Source: CAYNGH01 sp964396845
GTDB lineage: Bacteria > Vulcanimicrobiota > JAJTBE01 > CAYNGH01
Direction: 5' to 3'
Length of the DNA: 5,254 nucleotides
Assembly (NCBI GenBank): GCA_964396845.1
Contig: CAYNGH010000204.1
Coordinates: forward strand, 1 to 5,254
Positions 1 through 5,254 of this stretch are shown here, in pieces. Position 1 is the stretch's first letter. Each line of letters begins with the position of its first letter. The position numbers and the translations under genes were made by a program. The notes under the pieces are model-generated. The model saw only the letters and a list, made by a program, of their open reading frames with translations. It ran no database searches and was not told where the DNA came from.

Positions 1-1
1 A

Positions 2-2527
2 AAGATTCAAAATGATCTTGAAGCAGTCCGGCAGGAGCATCAGCAGGTCAACAGGGATTACAGTCAGGTGGAGATCAGGCTCAGGGAGGATCGGGAAAGG
101 CTTCGAAAGACCCGGGAAGAGATTGAGCTTCTGGAGATGAAGAAAAACCATGCCAACCAGGTTCTGGATTCCACAAGGAAAGAACTGGATCGCCACGGTG
201 AATCCCGGAAAACTCGTCTGGGTGATCTGGAGCAGGTGCGGGAGAATATCATCCGCTGGAAGGATCGTCTGAGTGAACTCTCCGGTGAGGAAGAAAAACT
301 CCGGGTCAATATGGATTCGGTTCAGACCCGGGAGGAGAGTCTTCAGGAAGAATCAGCCAAGGCCCGGGATAAGATTCGAAGCCTGCGGAATACCCTCGGC
401 GAAAGCCAGTCGGAGCTGGCGGTTTTAATTCGGGAAGAGGAAAATTTCCGGGGGTTTTCGCCGGCATATTCTGCCCTGATGAAACAGAAGGATCGCCTGC
501 CCCGGCTTGTTCCTCTCTATTCGGTGCTCCAGGTGGAATCCCCCTATGAAACCGCCGCGGATATTGTCCTGGGAGGACACTTCCAGTCCATCATCACTGA
601 CACAAAAGAGGACGCGGATCAATGCATCAGCTTCCTCAAGCGGGAGCGGGCAGGCCGGCTGACATTCTTCCCCATGGATCTTTCCCGTTCATCATCGCCT
701 CTGCCGGCTCTGGGCCGGGGGCTTCCCGGCATAGTGGGCTGGGCCAGGGACCTTATCAAGACTGAACCCCGATATCAGGAGATAGCAGACCAGGTCTGCG
801 GAAAGACTCTGGTGGTGGAGAGCCTTGATTCTGCCTATGCCATTTATAACAAGCAGAAAAAAGACCGGGGATTTGTCCCTAAAATGGTTACCCTGGACGG
901 AGATGTGCTGGATTTTTCCGGGGCTGTTACCGGGGGAAGATACCGGGTGGAGCGATCTCAGGTTCTCTCCCGGGATCGTCGGCGAAGGGAGTTGGAGGAA
1001 ACCCTGAAGTCCCGGGAAGAACACCTGTCGAAGCTGACCGGACGCATTGCCCGCCTGGATGCCGAGATGGCCGATGCCCACAGGGAGTCATCCCGGATCC
1101 GGGGGATGCTGGATAAAGTAGTCGGGGAGAAAAACTCACTCTCCCAGCAACTCCAGGTGATGGAAAGATCCCTGGAGCAGGGGGATCGGGATCTGGAAGA
1201 TTTTGACCGCACCGGAGGGAGTCTTGCCCAGAGGATCCGGGAGCAGGAAGCCACGGCAGGGGAGATTCATGACCGAATCATCATCCTGACAAAAGAGCAT
1301 GATAAGCTTCAGGAAGAAACCCGTCTGTTTCAGGAAGAGAACGCACATCTCATCGAGGGGATAAACCGCCTGGGGGACAGAGTGCGCCTGCTGGAAAACC
1401 AGCTGATGGAAAACACCGGCCAGAGGGAGCTTTGCCAATCCAGAATCAACAGCAATGAGGAGTTTCTTCTTCAGAACCAGCGGGATATGGAAGACCAGGC
1501 CGCCAAGGTGTCAGAAAAGGAACAACAGCTGGAATCCCTGCAAAATCAGCTTCAGGATACCCGCAACAGGAAATCTATCCTGTCCCTGAAGGTGAAAAGC
1601 CTTCACCGGGCTGTGGAATCTGCCGGTGAATCATACGGCCTGTTGCACAAAGAGATGGAAGAGGCATCCCGGCAATCCCGGGAGCTTCAGGCCCGGCAGG
1701 AGCAGTTGCGGGATCGTGAAAGCCGTCAGAAGATAAACATGATCGAAGTTGAATCCCGGCTTGAAAACCTTGCCCGGCGCAGGGATGAATTCTCAAAGGA
1801 TCTCCGGCGCAATGCCGGCAACAGCACTTTGACCAGGGATAGAATCCGGGAGCTGACAGAAAAAACCCGAAGTAAACTTAACACTTTTGATGATGTGAAT
1901 TTTTCTGCCCGGGAGGAATACGACTCCAACAAGGAACGTTATGACTATATGGAAGGGCAGATCCGGGATCTTTCCGACTCGGTTTCAAGCCTGGGGGATA
2001 TTATCCGGGAGATGGATCAGGCCAGCCAAAAAGCTCTGGAGGACACCATAAAACTCCTCAATGAAAGATTTGGCGCACTGTTTAAAAAAGTTTTCGGAGG
2101 TGGGAAGGGATCTGTCTATTTCTCGGATCCATCCAACAAGCTGGAATCAGGAGTGGAAGTGGAAGTCCAGCCTCCGGGAAAACGGCCCGCCAGCATCAAC
2201 CAGCTTTCCACCGGTGAGAAATCCCTCACTGCGGTGACCCTGCTTTTTGCCCTCTTGTCCATAAAGCCAGGCCCCTTTGTGGTCCTGGATGAGCTGGACG
2301 CTCCCCTGGATGAGTCCAACGTGGAAAAGATTTCAACCCTCATCCGGGAATTCTCGGAAAAAAGCCAGTTTGTGGTAATCACCCACAACCGCAAGACCAT
2401 GGAATATGCCGATAAACTCATAGGTGTAACCATGGAAGAGCCGGGAGTTTCCACTCTGGTATCGGTTCGTTTTGACGACATTGAGAAGTTCGCCGGGGAT
2501 AAAGTTTCCGCAACCCCGGCGGTATGA
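2..2527 (+). CDS. smc: Chromosome segregation ATPase SMC, 5'-truncated by the window edge
   Basis: The frame is open from base 2 to the TGA at 2525-2527, giving 841 visible residues of a protein usually near 1,170-1,190, so about 340-370 N-terminal residues (Walker A half and most of arm one) lie off the left edge. Visible residues ~1-150 are charged heptad-rich coiled coil. Residues ~151-315 are the hinge, from GFSPAYSAL to TGGRYR. The return arm runs to ~680. The C-terminal ATPase half follows: FGALFKKVFGGG, the ABC signature LSTGEK (2204-2221), Walker B with D-loop VVLDELDAPLD (2279-2311), the switch histidine in ITHNRKTM, and GVTMEEPGVS. By family knowledge, SMC dimerises at the hinge and, with ScpA and ScpB, organises and separates chromosomes in an ATP-dependent way on the nucleoid. 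The signature has Thr where LSGGE is usual. The GTG at 68 is internal, not a start. Identification is secure. Confidence 0.97.
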   Translation, partial: KIQNDLEAVRQEHQQVNRDYSQVEIRLREDRERLRKTREEIELLEMKKNHANQVLDSTRKELDRHGESRKTRLGDLEQVRENIIRWKDRLSELSGEEEKLRVNMDSVQTREESLQEESAKARDKIRSLRNTLGESQSELAVLIREEENFRGFSPAYSALMKQKDRLPRLVPLYSVLQVESPYETAADIVLGGHFQSIITDTKEDADQCISFLKRERAGRLTFFPMDLSRSSSPLPALGRGLPGIVGWARDLIKTEPRYQEIADQVCGKTLVVESLDSAYAIYNKQKKDRGFVPKMVTLDGDVLDFSGAVTGGRYRVERSQVLSRDRRRRELEETLKSREEHLSKLTGRIARLDAEMADAHRESSRIRGMLDKVVGEKNSLSQQLQVMERSLEQGDRDLEDFDRTGGSLAQRIREQEATAGEIHDRIIILTKEHDKLQEETRLFQEENAHLIEGINRLGDRVRLLENQLMENTGQRELCQSRINSNEEFLLQNQRDMEDQAAKVSEKEQQLESLQNQLQDTRNRKSILSLKVKSLHRAVESAGESYGLLHKEMEEASRQSRELQARQEQLRDRESRQKINMIEVESRLENLARRRDEFSKDLRRNAGNSTLTRDRIRELTEKTRSKLNTFDDVNFSAREEYDSNKERYDYMEGQIRDLSDSVSSLGDIIREMDQASQKALEDTIKLLNERFGALFKKVFGGGKGSVYFSDPSNKLESGVEVEVQPPGKRPASINQLSTGEKSLTAVTLLFALLSIKPGPFVVLDELDAPLDESNVEKISTLIREFSEKSQFVVITHNRKTMEYADKLIGVTMEEPGVSTLVSVRFDDIEKFAGDKVSATPAV

Positions 2528-2534
2528 CATTTAA

Positions 2535-2540
2535 AAGGAG
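2535..2540 (+). promoter_or_regulatory. Ribosome binding site deciding the start of the TIM-barrel gene
   Basis: AAGGAG lies 5 bases before the ATG at 2546 but only 2 bases before the in-frame TTG at 2543. The spacing favours ATG. It also argues against the ATG at 2524, which overlaps the smc stop in another frame and lies upstream of this site. Confidence 0.8.
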
Positions 2541-2545
2541 ATTTG

Positions 2546-3235
2546 ATGAAAAAGAGCCGGTTAGTTCAAAATGTGGCCGACAGATTCGGCCTGATAGTAA
2601 GCATCCCCGCCAACTGCCCGGAGCTTGCCTACTCTGCCCAGAAGGGAGGCGCCGACGGCATCAAAGTGCATCTGAACGTGGGCCATTATGCCAGCGGTAC
2701 TGTTTTTGGAAGCTGGCAACAGGAGCGGGAAAATATCCGCAGGATCCTCGACAGGGTTAATATTCCTGTGGGGATCCTGCCTGGCGCCGATGTCATCGCC
2801 TCTGCCGGCGAGATCCGGGAAGCCCGGGATATGGGGATAGATTTTATAGATGCCTTTGCCCATCATATGCCCATGGATCTTTGGTCTGTTGATGGTCTGG
2901 GGAGAATGATTGCCGTCAACGATGATTATTCATCCCGGCAGGTTTCATACATCGGAGAACTGGGCGGGGATCTGGTGGAGGCTACCCTCCTGACTCACGA
3001 TCAATACCGTCGGGACCTGACACTGGGGGATCTGACCCTTTACCGGCAGTTGGTGGAATCAACAGACCTGCCGGTTTATGTGCCCACTCAGAAGAAAATC
3101 CGCCCCGGGGAGATTCATCACCTGGCCCGAGCCGGTGTCCGGGGAATTGTCATTGGCGCGGTGGTGACAGGAGACGATGCGGATAATCTCAGGCAGGTCA
3201 CCGAAGCTTTTTCCAGGGAAGCGAGGTCGGCTTAG
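2546..3235 (+). CDS. Small TIM-barrel protein of the ribulose-phosphate-binding type, function unassigned
   Basis: This is a 229-residue protein starting at the ATG at 2546. I do not recognise a specific family. Its pattern is a compact beta/alpha barrel: a first strand GLIVSIPA (residues 15-22), then AQKGGADGIKVHLN (31-44), VGILPGA (75-81) with an acidic continuation, an IDFIDAFAHH segment (98-107), LVEATLL (143-149), LPVYVPTQKK (175-184), and a C-terminal AGVRGIVIGAVVTG (196-209). The last segment resembles the phosphate-gripping loop of ThiE, NanE and KGPDC-like barrels. H106, H107, D122-D127 and K183-K184 are possible active-site residues, but this is inference. There is no signal peptide or membrane segment, so it should be cytoplasmic. 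It starts 18 bases after smc and is probably co-transcribed with it. ManNAc-6-phosphate epimerase-like activity is one possibility, but the match by eye is too weak for a name. Confidence 0.85.
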   Translation: MKKSRLVQNVADRFGLIVSIPANCPELAYSAQKGGADGIKVHLNVGHYASGTVFGSWQQERENIRRILDRVNIPVGILPGADVIASAGEIREARDMGIDFIDAFAHHMPMDLWSVDGLGRMIAVNDDYSSRQVSYIGELGGDLVEATLLTHDQYRRDLTLGDLTLYRQLVESTDLPVYVPTQKKIRPGEIHHLARAGVRGIVIGAVVTGDDADNLRQVTEAFSREARSA

Positions 3236-3304
3236 CATCTGGTGAAACCGGAACACCACTCCCGGGAAGAGCCTCCAGAAGGGGTAATCTCCAGTGGGGA
3301 GAAT

Positions 3305-3310
3305 TATTAT
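3305..3310 (+). promoter_or_regulatory. Possible -10 element ahead of the 2Fe-2S gene
   Basis: TATTAT matches the sigma-70 -10 consensus at five of six positions, inside the only AT-rich patch of this gap. A start site near 3317 would give a leader of about 44 bases to the ATG at 3361. No acceptable -35 hexamer is seen at the right distance, so this is weak. Confidence 0.2.
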
Positions 3311-3347
3311 ATGAAATCAAAGCTGGTATGAAAGGGATATATCCCGG

Positions 3348-3352
3348 AAAGG
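3348..3352 (+). promoter_or_regulatory. Ribosome binding site favouring the start at 3361
   Basis: AAAGG lies 8 bases before the ATG at 3361. The alternative in-frame ATG at 3328 has no comparable purine-rich site at proper spacing, although it overlaps a TGA (ATGA) and could in principle be reached by coupling. Confidence 0.55.
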
Positions 3353-3360
3353 CATGTTTT

Positions 3361-3849
3361 ATGGAGCACAAAATAAGCCTGACAGTAAATGGCCGAAGGA
3401 TCGAAAAAACAGTTAACAGCCAGGCGACCCTTCTGGATTTTCTCCGGGAGGATCTTCACCTGACCGGCGCCAAAGAAGGTTGCGGGGTAGGGGAATGTGG
3501 CGCCTGCACTGTGATTCTCAACGGCGAAGCAGTGCGATCCTGTCTGGTACTGGCGGTGGAGGCCGACGGATCCGAGGTTGTCACCGTGGAGGGACTGGCA
3601 CGGCCCGGCAGTCTGAGTCCTTTTCAGGAAGCCTTCGTGGAGGCGGGAGCAGTCCAGTGCGGGTTTTGTATCCCTGGTTTTGTTGTGGCAGGAGAAAATC
3701 TGCTAAAAAATAATCCTGAACCTGACCGGGAAGACATTCTGGAGGCCTTCAGCGGTCATCTTTGCCGTTGCACCGGCTATACCCAGATCATAGAAGCCAT
3801 GGACCTGGCCCAAAAAAAATACCGGCAGGAAAAATCATCCCGTCAATAA
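3361..3849 (+). CDS. 2Fe-2S protein, small iron-sulfur subunit of the xanthine dehydrogenase/CO dehydrogenase (CoxS) family
   Basis: This is a 162-residue protein, the normal length for stand-alone small subunits of molybdenum hydroxylases. The N-terminal half (ISLTVNG, then TLLDFLRE) is a plant-ferredoxin-like fold holding one 2Fe-2S cluster through C41, C46, C49 (CGVGECGAC) and C61. The C-terminal four-helix half holds the second through C100 and C103 (QCGFC) and C135 and C137 (LCRCTGY). All eight ligands are present. In characterised enzymes this subunit passes electrons from the molybdopterin centre to an FAD subunit or other acceptor. No molybdenum or FAD subunit is encoded in this window, so the partner is unknown. 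It could act with a distant catalytic subunit or as an electron carrier for the membrane protein 55 bases downstream. The start at 3361 is chosen over 3328 for its ribosome binding site and because the family normally begins just before the first strand. No signal peptide is seen, so it is cytoplasmic. Confidence 0.93.
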   Translation: MEHKISLTVNGRRIEKTVNSQATLLDFLREDLHLTGAKEGCGVGECGACTVILNGEAVRSCLVLAVEADGSEVVTVEGLARPGSLSPFQEAFVEAGAVQCGFCIPGFVVAGENLLKNNPEPDREDILEAFSGHLCRCTGYTQIIEAMDLAQKKYRQEKSSRQ

Positions 3850-3881
3850 CGATAGTCCATGCATGTAAAAAGATAATGCCA

Positions 3882-3887
3882 TATAAT
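3882..3887 (+). promoter_or_regulatory. Perfect -10-like hexamer before the FMN membrane protein gene
   Basis: TATAAT is an exact -10 consensus. However, the predicted start near 3894 would fall inside the Shine-Dalgarno site, and no good -35 hexamer is present 16-18 bases upstream. An 8-base palindrome CATGCATG (3858-3865) sits where the -35 should be. This may be chance or part of an activator-dependent promoter. Confidence 0.2.
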
Positions 3888-3892
3888 CCTTT

Positions 3893-3898
3893 GGAGGG
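3893..3898 (+). promoter_or_regulatory. Strong ribosome binding site for the FMN membrane protein
   Basis: GGAGGG lies 6 bases before the ATG at 3905. This fixes the start and indicates independent, efficient initiation. Confidence 0.8.
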
Positions 3899-3904
3899 CA
3901 GATC

Positions 3905-5119
3905 ATGAGAAACAGGCTGGATTATATCCTTACAATTTCTGCAGTCATTGCAGTTATCCTGACCATTCATATCCTGCACCGGCCTGTTCCTGCAGAGGTG
4001 GACTCGCCTGTTCCCATTGAACGCGTCCGGGTTGTGTTTCCCGACGCAGTAGAGCTTTCCGCCGGGGAAAATCCCTTGGATTGGATTGAAGTGAAAAACC
4101 CCACTGGTGAAACCCTGGGAAGGGTAGTGGTCACATCCCCACATTCAGACCATATCTCCGGCTATGGCGGTGCTGTTTCCCTGTTGATTGCCGTTAATCC
4201 CCTGGGAGAGATTCACGCCGTCACGGTTCTGGAGCATTCTGAAACTCCCCGGTTCATGGAACAGGTGGAATCATCGGGGTTTTTCCGGCGGTGGGACGGG
4301 ATTCACTGGAAAGATGTCCCCGGCCATGATGTTGATTCCATAACCGGCGCCACTATGACATGTAACGGGGTGAAGGGAGCCATCATCCACCGGCTTTCCC
4401 TGCTGGATCCTGATGCAGGGCCAGGGCCGGAGCAATCTCCTGCAGGTAAAAGCCAGACATGGAAGGAATGGGTGATAATTCTTCTGGCTTTGACAGGAAC
4501 CTGGCTTGGATTCTGGCGAGGTGGTGCCCTGAAGAAACTCCGGTACCTTCAGCTGGCCCTGTCGGTGATTTTTCTGGGTTTTGCCGCGGGATCCGCTCTT
4601 TCTATGACTCTCCTTGCAGGCTGGATTACTGATGGGATACCTCCCGGTTTCCGGGGTATCTATATACTGGCCCTGCTGGCGTTGGCGGTGCCGGTGATTG
4701 CGGGACGAAACACATTCTGTTACTTTGTGTGTCCCTTTGGAGCCTTTCAGGAGATGACGGGGAAAGTTCTGCCATGGAAGATAAAGATCCACGGAAAACT
4801 TGATGGCCTTTTGCGTCATGTCAGGTATGGCGCTCTCCTGATTATTACTCTGTCCCTGATGGCCAGAATCGGGATTGACATCAACAGCACGGAACCCTTC
4901 TCGGCATTCCTGCTGGGCGCGGGAGGGCCTGCTCCCATGGTTATAGCTCTGGTGAGCCTTGTTCTGTCAGTGTTTCTGTGCCGACCATGGTGCCGTTATG
5001 GGTGCGCTCTGGGAGCATTGCTGGACTTGCTGAAAAGACCCATCATCTCTGTGGGGAATTGTCCGGGCAGAAAGAAAAAGGAAACAGAAAAAAATCTTCA
5101 AGAGGAGGAAGAAAAGTGA
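3905..5119 (+). CDS. Flavinylated FMN-binding membrane protein of the NosR/RnfG type, lacking the C-terminal ferredoxin domain
   Basis: The protein has 404 residues. One membrane helix (~7-24) is followed by an extracytoplasmic FMN-binding domain (~60-165) of the RnfG/NqrC kind: GYGG (86-89), HSETPRF (111-117) and the flavinylation motif DSITGAT (144-150). By family knowledge ApbE would attach FMN to T150. A Pro/Gly-rich linker (~168-183) leads to five more helices (~187-204, 212-238, 250-267, 306-322, 343-360). The charge pattern puts the cysteine motifs C272/C276 (CYFVCPFGA) and C359/C363/C367 (CRPWCRYGC) on the cytoplasmic side. This resembles NosR/NapH proteins, which pass electrons across the membrane between Fe-S centres and the external flavin. 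Two oddities: the second motif reads CALGA rather than the usual CPLGA, and the expected 4Fe-4S ferredoxin tail is replaced after C386 by a Lys/Glu-rich stretch. Acceptor and donor are unknown. The stop overlaps the next start, implying coupling. Confidence 0.9.
   Translation: MRNRLDYILTISAVIAVILTIHILHRPVPAEVDSPVPIERVRVVFPDAVELSAGENPLDWIEVKNPTGETLGRVVVTSPHSDHISGYGGAVSLLIAVNPLGEIHAVTVLEHSETPRFMEQVESSGFFRRWDGIHWKDVPGHDVDSITGATMTCNGVKGAIIHRLSLLDPDAGPGPEQSPAGKSQTWKEWVIILLALTGTWLGFWRGGALKKLRYLQLALSVIFLGFAAGSALSMTLLAGWITDGIPPGFRGIYILALLALAVPVIAGRNTFCYFVCPFGAFQEMTGKVLPWKIKIHGKLDGLLRHVRYGALLIITLSLMARIGIDINSTEPFSAFLLGAGGPAPMVIALVSLVLSVFLCRPWCRYGCALGALLDLLKRPIISVGNCPGRKKKETEKNLQEEEEK
5103..5108 (+). 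promoter_or_regulatory. Ribosome binding site supporting the GTG start at 5116
   Basis: AGGAGG lies 7 bases before the GTG at 5116, inside the last codons of the upstream gene. It justifies the GTG start over the in-frame ATG at 5167, which has no such site. Confidence 0.75.
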
Positions 5120-5254
5120 AAATTCATCATTATGTGATTGTGGTTTTACTGACCGCATGTATAATCATGCTGGGGCTGAATCTCAAAAGGCCGGCTCAAG
5201 CCCAGGCACCGGAGGAGAAACCCATGGTGGTAACGGAAGCCACTGAAACAAAAA
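5116..5254 (+). CDS. Exported or membrane-anchored protein, 3'-truncated by the window edge, function unknown
   Basis: Forty-six codons are visible and open to the right edge. The GTG start overlaps the preceding TGA (GTGA), so translation is probably coupled to the FMN membrane protein. Residues 1-5 are mildly basic and polar (MKIHH), and residues ~6-23 form a hydrophobic stretch (YVIVVLL...LGLNL). Then come KR and an Ala/Gln-rich piece PAQAQAPEE, which looks like a signal peptidase I site after AQA. A lipobox-like LTAC occurs at residues 12-15, but hydrophobic residues continue after the Cys, which argues against a lipoprotein. The mature part begins with Pro/Glu/Thr-rich sequence, as in a linker. 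Given its neighbour it may be an extracytoplasmic redox partner such as another FMN-binding or thioredoxin-like protein, but nothing visible proves this. Confidence 0.75.
   Translation, partial: MKIHHYVIVVLLTACIIMLGLNLKRPAQAQAPEEKPMVVTEATETK

Larger units (their letters stand above)
3236..3360 (+). other. 125-base gap with an open reading frame continuing past the barrel gene's stop
   Basis: No family-level gene is visible here. In the frame of the upstream barrel gene, sense codons continue after the TAG at 3233-3235 up to the TGA at 3329-3331. The run includes a GTG at 3242 that would give a 29-residue peptide (starting VKPEHHSREE). No good Shine-Dalgarno site sits in front of that GTG. 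The TGA overlaps an ATG at 3328 that is in frame with the next gene. The region becomes AT-rich around 3302-3315. Either it is a plain leader, or the frame is a vestige of a longer barrel C-terminus. Confidence 0.5.

Noticed and set aside
692..1081. Antisense frame across the SMC hinge
   Set aside because: It is a shadow of the hinge-coding strand with no start signal or family resemblance.
2116..2481. 121-residue antisense frame opposite the SMC ATPase domain
   Set aside because: The product is Ser/Arg-rich, typical of the complement of a conserved coding region. The + strand carries the Walker B and signature motifs.
2524..2760. Forward 78-residue frame starting at an ATG overlapping the smc stop
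   Set aside because: It has no ribosome binding site, overlaps the well-supported TIM-barrel gene in another frame, and gives a low-complexity Arg/Gly/Pro-rich product.
111..3270. CCCGGGAAGA repeated at 111, 1011 and 3261
   Set aside because: It is a codon-bias echo of Arg-Glu-Glu/Asp coding in coiled-coil sequence. The copies are few and dispersed, with no repeat architecture.
3288..3302. Short hairpin TCTCC/GGAGA with a 5-base loop in the gap before the 2Fe-2S gene
   Set aside because: There are only five pairs and no following U-run, so it is not a convincing terminator or riboswitch.
3858..3865. Palindrome CATGCATG as an operator
   Set aside because: It is only 8 bases long with non-symmetric flanks and no second copy, so chance is likely.
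4271..4819. 182-residue antisense frame
   Set aside because: It lies wholly inside the membrane protein gene, whose domains and motifs are clear. The antisense product has no recognisable pattern.

Overview
The window reads as one co-directional (+ strand) stretch of bacterial chromosome, densely coding, with short gaps and good Shine-Dalgarno sites. No RNA gene, mobile element, CRISPR array or convincing terminator was seen. The SMC-type condensin excludes the MukB-using enterobacteria but does not fix a phylum. The redox genes (an orphan molybdenum-hydroxylase-type 2Fe-2S protein and a NosR/RnfG-like flavinylated membrane protein) fit an anaerobe or facultative anaerobe. A spirochaete or similar anaerobic lineage is only a weak guess.

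Layout. Positions 2-2527 hold the C-terminal ~70% of the chromosome-segregation ATPase SMC: part of the first coiled-coil arm, the hinge, the second arm and the C-terminal ATPase half. It runs off the left edge. Eighteen bases later (2546-3235) is a small TIM-barrel protein of the ribulose-phosphate-binding type with no assignable reaction. A 125-base gap (3236-3360) has no recognisable gene, though the barrel gene's frame stays open past its stop. Positions 3361-3849 encode a complete two-cluster 2Fe-2S protein of the CoxS/XdhC-type small-subunit family, with no catalytic molybdenum subunit in view. Positions 3905-5119 encode a six-helix membrane protein with an extracytoplasmic, covalently flavinylated FMN domain and cytoplasmic-side cysteine motifs of the NosR/NapH type. 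Its stop overlaps the GTG start of an exported or membrane-anchored protein (5116 to the right edge).

How the genes may work together. smc is a housekeeping gene and the barrel may simply be co-transcribed with it. The last three genes look like a redox group: a soluble 2Fe-2S carrier, a membrane protein that could move electrons between cytoplasmic Fe-S centres and an external FMN, and a translationally coupled exported partner. The linkage is inferred from order, strand and spacing. The partner's identity lies outside the window.

The most unusual points are the membrane protein's missing C-terminal ferredoxin domain, the orphan 2Fe-2S protein, and the unassigned TIM barrel next to smc.
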